From contig NZ_JAAKDE010000012.1 in the NCBI RefSeq assembly GCF_013664685.1, positions 1 to 64,000 on the forward strand: a stretch of DNA of 64,000 nt. The letters are read 5' to 3'. The notes beneath the pieces were generated by a model. That model made no database searches, was not told the origin of the DNA, and saw only the letters and a list, made by a program, of their open reading frames with translations. A program made the position numbers and the translations under genes. Source of the DNA: Capillibacterium thermochitinicola (GTDB lineage Bacteria > Bacillota > UBA4882 > UBA10575). Shown here piece after piece: positions 9,161 to 16,654 of this stretch; position 1 is the stretch's first letter; each line of letters opens with the position of its first letter.

Positions 9161-9189
9161 AAAAAGAAAGGAGGCGCTTAAAGGCCTCC
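9161..9189 (-). terminator. Rho-independent terminator after rpsR
   Basis: On the minus strand a GGAGGC / GCCTCC stem is followed by TTTCTTTTT, 15 bases after the rpsR stop. It ends the rpsF-ssb-rpsR message. Confidence 0.75.
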
Positions 9190-9203
9190 GTTTTCTTACC
9201 CCA

Positions 9204-9431
9204 TTAATCACTGGTATAGGGGAGCAATGCAATTTGTCGCGCCCGCTTAATTGCCACCGTTAATTGCCGCTGGTGGCGGGCACAGTTCCCGGAGATCCGA
9301 CGGGGAAGAATTTTACCCCGTTCCGTAATGAACTTCCGTAATCGAGCAGCATCTTTATAATCAACATATTCGATTTTATCGACACAGAAATTACAGACCC
9401 GTTTTTTCTTCCGGCCTCTTTCCCGTACCAA
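9204..9431 (-). CDS. rpsR: 30S ribosomal protein S18, zinc-type
   Basis: The 75-residue protein has the S18 core ([44 protein letters not shown]). It keeps the cysteines of the metal-binding C+ form: CNFC near residues 13-16 and a third Cys in GNCARHQ. S18 pairs with S6 on the 30S platform. The start is assigned to TTG at 9431 because GGAGG lies 7 bases before it and it gives the usual basic N-terminus (VRERGRKKK); an upstream in-frame ATG would place the ribosome site inside the gene. Confidence 0.95.
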   Translation of the reverse strand: MVRERGRKKKRVCNFCVDKIEYVDYKDAARLRKFITERGKILPRRISGNCARHQRQLTVAIKRARQIALLPYTSD

Positions 9432-9456
9432 AATTTCACCTCCATCCAACCCTCAC

Positions 9457-9879
9457 TCAGAAGGGAAGATCGTCAAGATTAATTTCGCCAAAATCATCGC
9501 CGCCTAGATCATCGGAAGCGTCGCTACCGGCATCACCGGTGGGCGTGGTTCGCCGCGCCTCGCCGGCCCGGTCCAAAAATTGCACATTGGCCGCCACCAC
9601 TTCCGCCACGCGACGTCTTTGGCCATCTTGTGTTTCATAACTCCGGATTTGCAATCGTCCGTCCACGGCCACCAATCGTCCCTTATGCAGATGGTTAGCA
9701 CAGGTCTCGGCTAACTTCTGCCAAACGACAACGGGGATAAAATCGGCTTCGCGCGCCCCCTCCTGATTGGAAAACGGGCGATCCACCGCCAGCGTAAAAT
9801 TGGCAACCGCAACCCCGTTGGGCGTATACCTCAATTCCGGGTCCCGCGTCAATCGGCCAATTAAAATGACATGATTCAT
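9457..9879 (-). CDS. ssb: Single-stranded DNA-binding protein
   Basis: The 140-residue protein has an N-terminal OB fold ([65 protein letters not shown]), a flexible acidic linker, and the conserved acidic tip ending LDDLPF that recruits replication and repair partners. It binds single-stranded DNA as a tetramer. The ATG at 9879 follows an AGGTGGTG site; upstream GTG codons are unlikely starts. It lies between rpsF and rpsR as in most Bacillota. Confidence 0.97.
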   Translation of the reverse strand: MNHVILIGRLTRDPELRYTPNGVAVANFTLAVDRPFSNQEGAREADFIPVVVWQKLAETCANHLHKGRLVAVDGRLQIRSYETQDGQRRRVAEVVAANVQFLDRAGEARRTTPTGDAGSDASDDLGGDDFGEINLDDLPF

Positions 9880-9912
9880 GAAAAACACCACCTTTACCTA
9901 TAAACAGGTTGT

Positions 9913-10197
9913 TCAGGTGTTTCGACGGACGATCAAATGACGGATCACATCATCGGAGATCCTGAGCACCCGGTCCAGTTCTTGCGCGGTCGCACTTGGC
10001 GCGTCCATCTCGACCAGCAGATAATAACCTTCCGTCAGGTCTTTAATCTCATAGGCCAGGCGCCGTTTGCCCCACCGGTCAACCTTGGTTACTTCACCAT
10101 TGCCATTTTTGATGACGTCTTGAATCCGGTTGATGGCATTCTCCAAAGCCTCCTCATCTAATTGAGGAGAAAGGATGATGACGCTTTCATAAGTCAT
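9913..10197 (-). CDS. rpsF: 30S ribosomal protein S6
   Basis: The 94-residue protein is a complete S6 (MTYESVIILSPQLDEEALENAINRIQDVIKNGNGEV... WGKRRLAYEIKDLTEGYYLLVEMDAP). ATG 10197 gives the canonical N-terminus and is preceded by GGAGGAGG. The preceding leader on the minus strand forms an S6:S18-type structure that includes this ribosome site, so translational feedback by the S6:S18 complex is likely. Confidence 0.97.
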   Translation of the reverse strand: MTYESVIILSPQLDEEALENAINRIQDVIKNGNGEVTKVDRWGKRRLAYEIKDLTEGYYLLVEMDAPSATAQELDRVLRISDDVIRHLIVRRNT

Positions 10198-10204
10198 TCG
10201 GTAG

Positions 10205-10256
10205 ACACCTCCTCCCTCTGGACTTGCGGCCTCGCTCTTCGCGAGGCAGGGAAGCA
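10205..10256 (-). ncRNA. S6:S18-binding leader RNA of rpsF
   Basis: On the minus strand CTTCCCT (10254-10248) can pair with AGGGAGG (10217-10211). Inside lies a GCCTCGC / GCGAGGC hairpin. An asymmetric internal loop on the 3' side starts with CCG. A CCG in such a loop is the hallmark of the known S6:S18-binding rpsF leader. The outer stem takes up part of the rpsF ribosome binding site, giving a direct route for feedback repression. Confidence 0.65.
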
Positions 10257-10305
10257 CACGGCTAAAATTATAACATTTAATACTAAAATAGACAAGTCTG
10301 CGCGT

Positions 10306-10527
10306 TTAGAGGCTATTAAAAGTGTTGTTCGGATACTCGGCACGGACAATCTTTTTTATGCCTTTCTCCAGTTTTACGCGGGGAATGAGCACCAACCGTC
10401 CGCAAGTCAGGCATTTAAGCCGAATATCCATCCCGACACGTAAAACTTCCCATTCCGTACCGCCGCAGGGGTGCGGTTTCCGGAGTTGCACCTGGTCACC
10501 AAGGGCAAGTTTAAGTGGTTCCTTCAT
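10306..10527 (-). CDS. DUF951 family protein
   Basis: The 73-residue protein has the DUF951 layout: [44 protein letters not shown], with HPCG and CLTCG cysteines that probably hold a metal. Function is unknown; it is a frequent neighbour of rpsF in Bacillota. Its ATG overlaps the lipM stop by 4 bases, so it is translated from the gcvH-lipM message, and rpsF follows 108 bases on. Confidence 0.85.
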   Translation of the reverse strand: MKEPLKLALGDQVQLRKPHPCGGTEWEVLRVGMDIRLKCLTCGRLVLIPRVKLEKGIKKIVRAEYPNNTFNSL

Positions 10528-11390
10528 CCGCTTGCTCCCTCCTTCCGGGCAGGGCAAATTCCGCCACCGGCGACTTCCCTTCTTCCCCGCCGGTTATTCC
10601 AATCGGCGTTGGCATACTTCTCACGCTGGAGCCGGGCGGCCAACCGTCGTTCTTCCGCGGTTAAAGAACCCTCCTCCCAGTTAATTCCGAGCACTTCGCT
10701 TAACCCTTGGCGCAAGGCGGCGATCACCACAGGGGGATCGGGCAGCGCACCAAAGGCTTCCTTGAGACCAATAACCTTCTCCGGCACGGCTGCCGTTTCG
10801 GCCGCCTCCAGCCGCGCTTCCTCCCTCCAAACCTCCTGCCAAAACCAGGGGTCATAAGTGAGCAGAATCGACCCGTGCTGCAGAAGGGCCTTTCCCCGTC
10901 TCAACTGTGCACTGCCCACCAGTTTCTTTCCTTGATAGGTCAACTCATACCATGACGGAGCGGCAAAGCAATCCTCGGAGCGTACCCCCTTGCCGCACCG
11001 GAGCCCGGACACCATTTCGACCGTGAGCCCGAGGAGGGCGAAACCGCGCTGCAAACCCAGGCCAATCTTCTGGTAATCAGCTAAAACTGAACCGGAGAAC
11101 CCCTCGCGTTCCCCGGTGACCAAAGCGTATGTAATCTCGTGTTGGTGAAAGACCGCCCGTCCGCCGGTCGGGCGGCGGACCCACTCCACGCCGGCTTGCC
11201 GGCAACGGGCTTGCCGGGCCGCCGACAAAGGAGCCTGCAGATAACCCAGGGAAAGGGCGGGCGGATCCCAGCCGTAAAAACGGAGGGTGACCGGCGCCGT
11301 CCCCTGTAAGTAGCTGGTCAGCAGCGCTTCGTCCACTGCCATATTCCAGGCGGCCGGGCCGGCCGTCCACGGAAGAAAACGTCCGGTCAT
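10524..11390 (-). CDS. lipM: Octanoyltransferase LipM (lipoate-protein ligase fold)
   Basis: LipM moves octanoate from octanoyl-ACP to the lipoyl-domain lysine of GcvH, the first step of protein lipoylation in Bacillus-type organisms. The 288 residues have the BPL/LPL fold: [20 protein letters not shown] (about 71-90) and [23 protein letters not shown]. Cys141 in the latter fits the LipM nucleophile and Lys155/156 the conserved lysine. LplA ligases lack that cysteine. It starts one base inside the end of gcvH, its expected acceptor. The C-terminal 40 residues are basic and divergent. Confidence 0.85.
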   Translation of the reverse strand: MTGRFLPWTAGPAAWNMAVDEALLTSYLQGTAPVTLRFYGWDPPALSLGYLQAPLSAARQARCRQAGVEWVRRPTGGRAVFHQHEITYALVTGEREGFSGSVLADYQKIGLGLQRGFALLGLTVEMVSGLRCGKGVRSEDCFAAPSWYELTYQGKKLVGSAQLRRGKALLQHGSILLTYDPWFWQEVWREEARLEAAETAAVPEKVIGLKEAFGALPDPPVVIAALRQGLSEVLGINWEEGSLTAEERRLAARLQREKYANADWNNRRGRREVAGGGICPARKEGASG

Positions 11391-11767
11391 TACTCACCAA
11401 TCAATTTCCGGTACTCTTCAGCGCTCAGCAGTTTTTTCAACTCTTCGCGGTCGGTAATCTCAATCTCGGCAATCCAGCCTTTACCGTAAGGATCCTGGTT
11501 GACCAGTTCGGGGTTGAATTGTAATTCTTCGTTCACTGCTAAAACCTCTCCGGACAGAGGGGCATAAATATCCGAAACCGCTTTTACCGATTCAATACTG
11601 CCCATTTCTGTTTTGGCCTTTACCTTTTCGCCAATCGCCGGTAGTTCCACATACACAACGTCACCTAGTTCTTTTTGGGCATATTCGGTGATCCCAACGG
11701 TGGCCCGGTCACCTTTTTCCCTGACCCACTCGTGATCCGGAGTATACTTTAAATCGGACGGAATCAT
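11390..11767 (-). CDS. gcvH: Glycine cleavage system H protein
   Basis: The 125-residue lipoyl-carrier protein is complete: LKYTPDHEWVREKGDRATVGITEYAQKELGDVVYVELPAIG, then the lipoylation motif GSIESVKAVSD with the acceptor lysine near residue 63. No gcvT or gcvP is in the window. In the LipM-LipL pathway GcvH is the obligatory octanoyl/lipoyl relay, so it may serve here mainly in lipoate synthesis, as its direct coupling to lipM suggests. The ribosome site (GGGGGTTTGAGAG) is modest. Confidence 0.95.
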   Translation of the reverse strand: MIPSDLKYTPDHEWVREKGDRATVGITEYAQKELGDVVYVELPAIGEKVKAKTEMGSIESVKAVSDIYAPLSGEVLAVNEELQFNPELVNQDPYGKGWIAEIEITDREELKKLLSAEEYRKLIGE

Positions 11768-11830
11768 CTCTCAAACCCCCATTTTTTATATTCCGCACGC
11801 GGACTAAGTACCAGACTTTTATGTTTATCA

Positions 11831-11836
11831 TATAAT
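11831..11836 (+). promoter_or_regulatory. -10 element ahead of the 28-codon ORF
   Basis: A perfect TATAAT lies 56 bases before the small ORF start. No convincing -35 was seen at 16-18 bases, so this is tentative. Confidence 0.35.
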
Positions 11837-11892
11837 GAAGGGAATAACTTGTAAAGGGTCAGCAGAGATTTTTCCCAAAAGGAGGGTATATT

Positions 11893-11979
11893 ATGTGTCG
11901 TCTTTTGGCTGCCTTTTTAAATCCGCTCCTCAAAATGAAGGGAAAAACCATGATTATCATCAAACAACGCCATCGGTAA
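11893..11979 (+). CDS. Candidate small protein, 28 residues
   Basis: The ATG is preceded by AAAAGGAGG at good spacing, and a stem-loop with a T-rich tail follows the stop by about 8 bases. The predicted peptide starts MCRLLAAFLNPLLKMKG and ends in a basic tail (KQRHR). It is short, hydrophobic in its first half and cationic at the end, so it could be a small membrane-active peptide or a leader. I know no match. It is divergent from gcvH. The combination of -10, ribosome site, complete frame and terminator is stronger than chance alone would usually give. Confidence 0.4.
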   Translation: MCRLLAAFLNPLLKMKGKTMIIIKQRHR

Positions 11980-11984
11980 ATTGA

Positions 11985-12010
11985 CGCCTCCGCTTCGGAG
12001 GTCTTCTTTT
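11985..12010 (+). terminator. Terminator after the 28-codon ORF
   Basis: A CCTCCG / CGGAGG stem with a short CTT loop is followed by TCTTCTTTT on the plus strand. Confidence 0.6.
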
Positions 12011-12099
12011 ACCTTATTATTCTCTCCGGACCAGGTTATTTTATTGCGGATAAAGCATAACTCTTTAAACCGGCTGCCCGCGGCTTAAGCTCCGGAGGC

Positions 12100-12661
12100 T
12101 TAAAGCTCCGGAAGGCGGCGCCACAAGGGCGGCACCAGTCCGGCGATCAAGAGCGCCTTCACGAGATCGCCCAGGAGAAAGGGGGTCATGCCCAAGGCGA
12201 GTTGCGTGAAGGCCACCGGCTGCTTCAAGACCAAGTGGTTGAGGAAATAAAGATAGGGGAGGGCGATGAGATAAATAACAAGCATCCCCGTTAAAGTGAG
12301 GCCGAAACACTTTAGAAAGGTGGGCTTCCGGATCAACGGACTGCAGGCACCCACCACCGCTGCCGCTCCGACAAAGCCGAGGATAAAGCCGAAACCGGGC
12401 CGGAAGACATAGTTAAGCCCGCCCCCCTGGCTGAAGACCGGAACGCCGACGAGCCCAAGGAGTAGGTAGACCAACTGGCTCAGCGGGGCGTAACGGGGAC
12501 CAAGCATAATTCCGGCCATAATCACCATTAAATTCTGAAGGGTGAACGGAACGGGGGGGGATAATCTCCACCCGCAGATAGGCACCGAGCCAGGTCAAAG
12601 CGGAAAAAAGCGCCACCAAAACCATTTTCTCCGTCCGCTTGCGTTTTTGCAACCAAAACAA
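12100..12661 (-). CDS. bioY: Biotin transporter BioY, frameshifted
   Basis: BioY is the membrane substrate-binding (S) component for biotin uptake by ECF transporters. The N-terminal 30 codons (TTG start at 12661 behind AGGAGG) read MFWLQKRKRTEKMVLVALFSALTWLGAYLRVEIIPP. The rest, in another frame, reads VPFTLQNLMVIMAGIMLGP... and carries five or so membrane segments to LPEL. The frames meet at a run of eight G (12553-12560, plus strand); seven would restore one continuous protein of about 186 residues. The gene follows birA by 43 bases, a natural biotin operon. The break is probably a sequencing indel, but see findings. Confidence 0.85.
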
Positions 12662-12704
12662 AAAGATCCCTCCTCGCCATAATCATAAAGCATAAAACCG
12701 ATCC

Positions 12705-13677
12705 TTACCGGTCAAAGAGCGGCTGCACGTCACCGGCCACAACCCGGGAGCGTTGCCCGTCGTGGTCAATGATCAGGGCCCCGTCGTCGGCAATGGCCAC
12801 TGCTTCGCCCCGGTAGACGTTCCTGCCGTCGTCCACCTCCACCGGCCGCCCCAAGGTGGCCGTGTACTGCCGGCAGTACGCCAAACAGCGGTCAAACCCG
12901 TGCTCCAATGCATGGAAATACTCCTCCTCAAAACACTGCAGGTATTTGCGGAGCAAATCTTTACGGTCCACCAAACGGCCCGTGACCATCCGGAGCGAGC
13001 CGGCCTTGCCCCTTAGCTCAGGGGGAAAATCGTTCAGGCGTTGGTTGACGTTGATCCCCACCCCTAAAATGACGTGTTCCATCCGGCCCAGCTCCCCGCT
13101 GACCTCGGTCAGGATCCCGGAGAGTTTGCGGTCCTGATAATAAAGGTCATTGGGCCATTTCACCAACGGGCGGAAGTCCAGGGCGGCTTTGACGGCCCGC
13201 GAAAGGGCCACCACCGCCAGTAAGTTCAGCTTGGGCAACTCAAACGGGGAAAAGGGGGGGGCGCAGGATGATACTGAGCCAAATACCGGTGCCGGGCGGT
13301 GAAAACCAACTGCGCCCCAACCGGCCACGGCCGGCGGTCTGGGCCTCGGCCAGGACCACCGTCCCTTCGTCTGCCGAGTTAAGCAGCTCTTTCGCCCGCT
13401 GGTTGGTGGAAGGAAGTTCATCGTAGTACTCGATGGTCCGCCCGATCAGCCGGTTTGCCAGGCCTTTTGCCACCTCCCAGGGGTAGAGTTTATCGGGCCG
13501 GCCGACCAAATGATAGCCCCGCCGGGGATGGGCCGTAATTTTGTACCCCAGTTCCCGTAAGGCTTTAATCTGCTTCCAAACCATCGTCCGGCTGACGCCC
13601 AGCCGGGCGGCCAGTTCCTCGCCCGAGACAAACGTCCCCTGGTCAAGGAGGTCAACCAAAGTTCCCAATTCCGACAT
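12705..13677 (-). CDS. birA: Biotin-protein ligase / biotin operon repressor BirA, frameshifted
   Basis: BirA activates biotin with ATP, biotinylates carboxylases and, with biotinyl-AMP, represses biotin genes. The first part has the HTH (FVSGEELAARLGVSRTMVWKQIKALRELGYKI) and the catalytic start (STNQRAKELL; QTAGRGRLGRSWFSPPGTG). The second part continues with KLNLLAVVALSRAV, VKWPNDLYY and the C-terminal SH3-like domain. The join is at eight G (13254-13261); seven would give one frame of about 323 residues. ATG 13677 has GAGGGGCGG upstream. A BirA-type operator lies about 210 bases upstream. Confidence 0.88.
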
Positions 13678-13863
13678 CTTACCGCCCCTCGCTTTTCGTT
13701 ACTGGTTGTGCGTGGAATCATATGCTTGATTCCATATACCTTTATTTATCCGGCACAGACCGGATGAAATTCCCGACTGCCTTGAATTTCTTGGTACCGT
13801 AGGAATACCTTCCGGTCCCGGTGGCGTTCGCCATCCCGATCGAATGGCGCGGAAATCGTTTCT
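13678..13863 (-). other. Structured birA leader region without a gene
   Basis: This 186-base stretch between the predicted birA promoter and start codon has no convincing ORF. Read on the minus strand it can form several hairpins: CGCCAT / ATGGCG, GAAATTC / GGAATTTC, ATCCGG / CCGGAT and GGAATCA / TGATTCC. None has a poly-U tail. I recognise no known riboswitch in it. Confidence 0.35.
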
Positions 13864-13892
13864 AGTCTACTCAAAAGCTTCCCCTTTGTCAA
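13864..13892 (-). promoter_or_regulatory. Promoter candidate for birA-bioY
   Basis: On the minus strand TTGACA (13892-13887) is separated by 17 bases from TAGACT (13869-13864). The -35 is embedded in the BirA-type operator. It implies a leader of roughly 180 bases before birA. Confidence 0.5.
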
Positions 13893-13916
13893 CCGTTATT
13901 GCAATCATGGTTGACA
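13887..13916. promoter_or_regulatory. BirA operator candidate
   Basis: TGTCAACC and GGTTGACA form a perfect 8-base inverted repeat separated by 14 bases. The known BirA box is TTGTAAACC-N14/15-GGTTTACAA, so arms, orientation and spacer agree with one symmetric change per arm. It overlaps the -35 of the predicted birA promoter. Confidence 0.7.
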
Positions 13917-13953
13917 TATGTTGCGCTGTTATCCAATTCTTAACCTCTTTTTC

Positions 13954-13982
13954 TTGCCTTTCGGCCCAAAGCGGGATAAAAT
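13954..13982 (+). promoter_or_regulatory. Promoter candidate for the NitT/TauT-type transporter operon
   Basis: TTGCCT (13954-13959) and TAAAAT (13977-13982) are separated by 17 bases on the plus strand. Start of transcription would be near 13989, at the 5' end of the leader RNA. Confidence 0.5.
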
Positions 13983-13988
13983 AGGATT

Positions 13989-14120
13989 GCATAGTTCTAC
14001 GGGAAAAGGTACGCCTTACCCCACAGAACCGACCGTCATTACCTGAGGCCAAGGCTTGTCCTGAAGCAAAGGGAGTTCGTCGCCATCAAGACAAGCCTGT
14101 CCGTGGACAGGCTTTTTTCG
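13989..14120 (+). ncRNA. Unidentified leader RNA with terminator/antiterminator
   Basis: AGGCTTGTC (14052-14060) can pair with GACAAGCCT (14090-14098). The 3' half of that helix overlaps the ascending arm of the terminator AAGCCTGTC / GACAGGCTT (14093-14114, T run 14113-14118). The two structures exclude each other, the layout of a transcription-attenuating riboswitch or leader. The 5' part can form GTTCT / AGAAC enclosing GGTA / TACC. I could not match TPP, SAM, guanidine-I, FMN, preQ1, cobalamin or fluoride core sequences. Confidence 0.5.
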
Positions 14121-14181
14121 TCAAGATAACAAACCGTCAGGTCAGGGCCTTTGGCAAAGAACGAAAGCTGGAGGGATTGCG

Positions 14182-15156
14182 ATGTGGAAAAAAACTTTGT
14201 TCACCGCCTGTTTAATCCTCGCCCTTGTGGTCGCTTCTCCGCTGCCGACCGTTAACAAGGCCGCGGAAACGTCGATTAATGTGATGGTCCTGTCCGGGAC
14301 GACCGGACTCTCTCTGGTTAAACTGTTGGAAGAACAACCGGCGATTGTGCCGGGGGTTACGTTTAACTATACCGTCATCAAGAGTCCGGACCAGATGAGC
14401 GCCAAGATCATCGCGGGGGAGGCCGACATCGCCGCCGTACCCACCAACCTCGCCGCCATCCTTTATAACCGCGGCATCCCGGTGCAACTGGCCGCGATCA
14501 CCAACTGGGGTGTCATGTACGTAGTGGGCCATGATCCGACGATCGTGTCCTGGGCCGACCTGAAAGGAAAAGAGATCGGCGTCACCGGGAAAGGAAGCAC
14601 CCCGGATCTGCTCTTCCGGTACTTCTTAGAGGCCAACGGGATCGATCCGGAACGGGATGTCCGGATCCAGTACTATGCCAGCCCGGCCGAGCTGACGCAA
14701 CTGGTCATCGCCGATAAGGTCCGCCTGGCAACCCTGCCCGAACCCTGGGTCACGGAAGCCCTGGCCCGCAATACGGCTTTGTCCGTGCTCCTTGATTACC
14801 AAAAAGAATGGGCGCGCCTGGAAAAGCGGGATGTCTCCTACCCCCAAAGTGCTTTGGTCGTCAGATCACTGCTCGTCAAAGAAAAAGCGGCCGTAGTCCG
14901 CGCTTTTCTAAACGCGGCGGCCGACTCCAGTGCCTGGGTGGTCAATAATCCGGGTGCCGCCGGTAGTCTGGCGGAAAAACATCTTTTCATCTCCGCCGCG
15001 GCGGCCACCGAGGCGATTCCCCGGTGCAATCTCCGGTTTGACGAGGCCCACCAGGTCCAAGCCGAGATCGAATATTTCCTGGCGAAACTCCATTCTTTCC
15101 AGCCGCAATCAATTGGAGGCAAACTGCCGGATGAAGGTTTCTATCTACAAAAATAA
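14182..15156 (+). CDS. NitT/TauT-family ABC transporter substrate-binding protein
   Basis: The 324-residue exported protein has a signal peptide (about residues 1-28, no lipobox), then a periplasmic-binding-protein type II fold. INVMVLSGTTGLSLVKLLEE, IIAGEADIAAVPTNLAAILYNRG and WADLKGKEIGVTGKGSTPDLLFRYFLEANGI are typical of the nitrate/sulfonate/taurine/thiamine-precursor group. The ligand cannot be told from sequence. ATG 14182 has GGAGGG upstream. It is the first gene of a three-gene operon behind the leader RNA, whose signal, if known, would name the ligand class. Confidence 0.85.
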   Translation: MWKKTLFTACLILALVVASPLPTVNKAAETSINVMVLSGTTGLSLVKLLEEQPAIVPGVTFNYTVIKSPDQMSAKIIAGEADIAAVPTNLAAILYNRGIPVQLAAITNWGVMYVVGHDPTIVSWADLKGKEIGVTGKGSTPDLLFRYFLEANGIDPERDVRIQYYASPAELTQLVIADKVRLATLPEPWVTEALARNTALSVLLDYQKEWARLEKRDVSYPQSALVVRSLLVKEKAAVVRAFLNAAADSSAWVVNNPGAAGSLAEKHLFISAAAATEAIPRCNLRFDEAHQVQAEIEYFLAKLHSFQPQSIGGKLPDEGFYLQK

Positions 15157-15886
15157 AGTAATCACCGTCGGCTCACTTCTGACGCTTTTTGTGGTCTGGT
15201 CTTTGGCCGCCAGGTGGGTTGGGAAGGAGATCATCCTTCCCAACCCGGTGGTGACCCTAAACCAACTCTGCCGCCTGCTTACCTCGGGCGGCTTCTGGGC
15301 GCATCTGAGCGCCACCCTCAGCCGCGGCCTGGCCGGCTTCGGCCTATCTTTTCTGGCGGGCCTGTTTTTGGGTCTGCTCTCCGGGTTACACCCGGGCTTC
15401 CAAACCTTTTTCCACCTTTGGCTCACGGTCATCCGGAGCACCCCTTCCATGGCCCTGATTCTCCTTGCCCTCATCTGGTTCGAATCAGATGCCGTCACCC
15501 TTTTCGTCACGTTTCTGGTGGTCTTTCCGTTGATCACGCAGAACGTCACCGAAGGTGTCCGCCAGGTCGACCCCAGACTGAAAGAGATGGCACGCCTTTA
15601 CCGCGTCCGTTTTCCGACCACCCTTTACCGGATGTATTTACCCGCCATCCTCCCCTATCTGGCCACCGCCGCGGCGGCGGGGCTCGGTTTGACCTGGAAG
15701 GTCATGATCGCCGCCGAGGTTCTGGCCTATCCCCGCTGGGGGATCGGGGCACGGATGGATACGGCCCGTACTTATCTGCAGACCCCCGAAGTTTTTGCCT
15801 GGACCATTGTGGTGATTGCGATCAGCCTTTTTTTTGACCGGATCCTGAATGCCCTGATCCGGAAGCGATTATTGTATTGGGAGTAA
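15131..15886 (+). CDS. NitT/TauT-family ABC transporter permease
   Basis: The 251-residue membrane protein has about six membrane segments and the binding-protein-dependent permease EAA region (EGVRQVDPRLKEMARLYRV). That region follows WLTVIRSTPSMALILLALIWF, and the second half has GLTWKVMIAAEVLAYPRWGIG, a family hallmark. The start is set at ATG 15131 because TTGGAGG lies 11 bases before it and the Met precedes the first membrane segment; this overlaps the binding-protein gene by 26 bases. Upstream in-frame codons are opposite-phase text of that gene. Confidence 0.9.
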   Translation: MKVSIYKNKVITVGSLLTLFVVWSLAARWVGKEIILPNPVVTLNQLCRLLTSGGFWAHLSATLSRGLAGFGLSFLAGLFLGLLSGLHPGFQTFFHLWLTVIRSTPSMALILLALIWFESDAVTLFVTFLVVFPLITQNVTEGVRQVDPRLKEMARLYRVRFPTTLYRMYLPAILPYLATAAAAGLGLTWKVMIAAEVLAYPRWGIGARMDTARTYLQTPEVFAWTIVVIAISLFFDRILNALIRKRLLYWE

Positions 15887-15892
15887 CGACCA

Positions 15893-16654
15893 GTGAACCA
15901 GTTCGAATTTACGTTATCCGGAATTACCAAGTCCTACGGGTCGCTCCAGGTTCTGGCCGGCCTGTCCTTAACCGTGAAGACCAACAGCATCGTCGCCTTG
16001 CTTGGTCCTTCCGGTTGCGGGAAAACCACCCTGCTTTCGATTATTGCCGGTCTAAAAAAGCCCGACCAGGGACAGGTCACCGGGGTGGACAACAAACCCA
16101 TCAGCTACCTTTTTCAAGAACCGCGCCTGCTGGACTGGTTAACCGTCGCCGAAAACCTGGCCTTTGTTTTAAAGGATCACATTCCCCGTTCCGAACTGAC
16201 GGGGCGGATTAACTACTATTTGGAACAGATGGCGATCGCCGCCTACCGGGACGCCTATCCCCGCAAACTCAGCGGCGGGCAGCAACAACGGGTCGCCATC
16301 GCGCGGGCCCTGGCTTACCCATCCCGCCTTCTCCTGATGGACGAACCTTTCAAGTCATTGGATTTGAGTTTGAAATGGGCATTGATGACCCGTTTCCTGC
16401 AGTTGTGGGCGGCGGACCCCCGCACTGTGGTCTTCGTCACCCATGACCCCAAAGAAGCCCTCCTGCTGGCGGATGAAGTGTATGTTCTGTCGCCCAAACC
16501 CACCGTGGTCAAAAGTCACCACGTCATTAACCTCCCGCGCCCGGAACGGAAGCCAACCGCCCTGCCCCTCCTCCAACTTGAGCAACGGATCTCCGCCGAC
16601 CTGATTGGCGAAGAGGAAACATTAACGGGTTACCCTCGTCCGTCTTCTCCTTGA
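15893..16654 (+). CDS. NitT/TauT-family ABC transporter ATP-binding protein
   Basis: The 253-residue ATPase has Walker A GPSGCGKTT (about 43-51), a Q-loop in SYLFQEPRLLDWLTVAENL, signature LSGGQQQR, Walker B LLLMDEP and switch His in VFVTHD. YLFQEPRLLPW-type Q-loops are usual in the SsuB/TauB/ThiZ group. It starts at GTG 15893, six bases after the permease. Its last 25 bases overlap the convergent DUF3006 gene. Confidence 0.92.
   Translation: MNQFEFTLSGITKSYGSLQVLAGLSLTVKTNSIVALLGPSGCGKTTLLSIIAGLKKPDQGQVTGVDNKPISYLFQEPRLLDWLTVAENLAFVLKDHIPRSELTGRINYYLEQMAIAAYRDAYPRKLSGGQQQRVAIARALAYPSRLLLMDEPFKSLDLSLKWALMTRFLQLWAADPRTVVFVTHDPKEALLLADEVYVLSPKPTVVKSHHVINLPRPERKPTALPLLQLEQRISADLIGEEETLTGYPRPSSP

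Noticed and set aside
13867-14052. 61-codon frame on the minus strand between birA and the NitT/TauT transporter
   Set aside because: It overlaps the BirA-type operator and the plus-strand promoter and leader RNA, and its translation shows no family resemblance.
13989-14120. TPP, guanidine-I or SAM riboswitch before the NitT/TauT transporter
   Set aside because: The conserved core strings of these classes were looked for because of the transporter family and were not found. The leader is therefore reported as unidentified.
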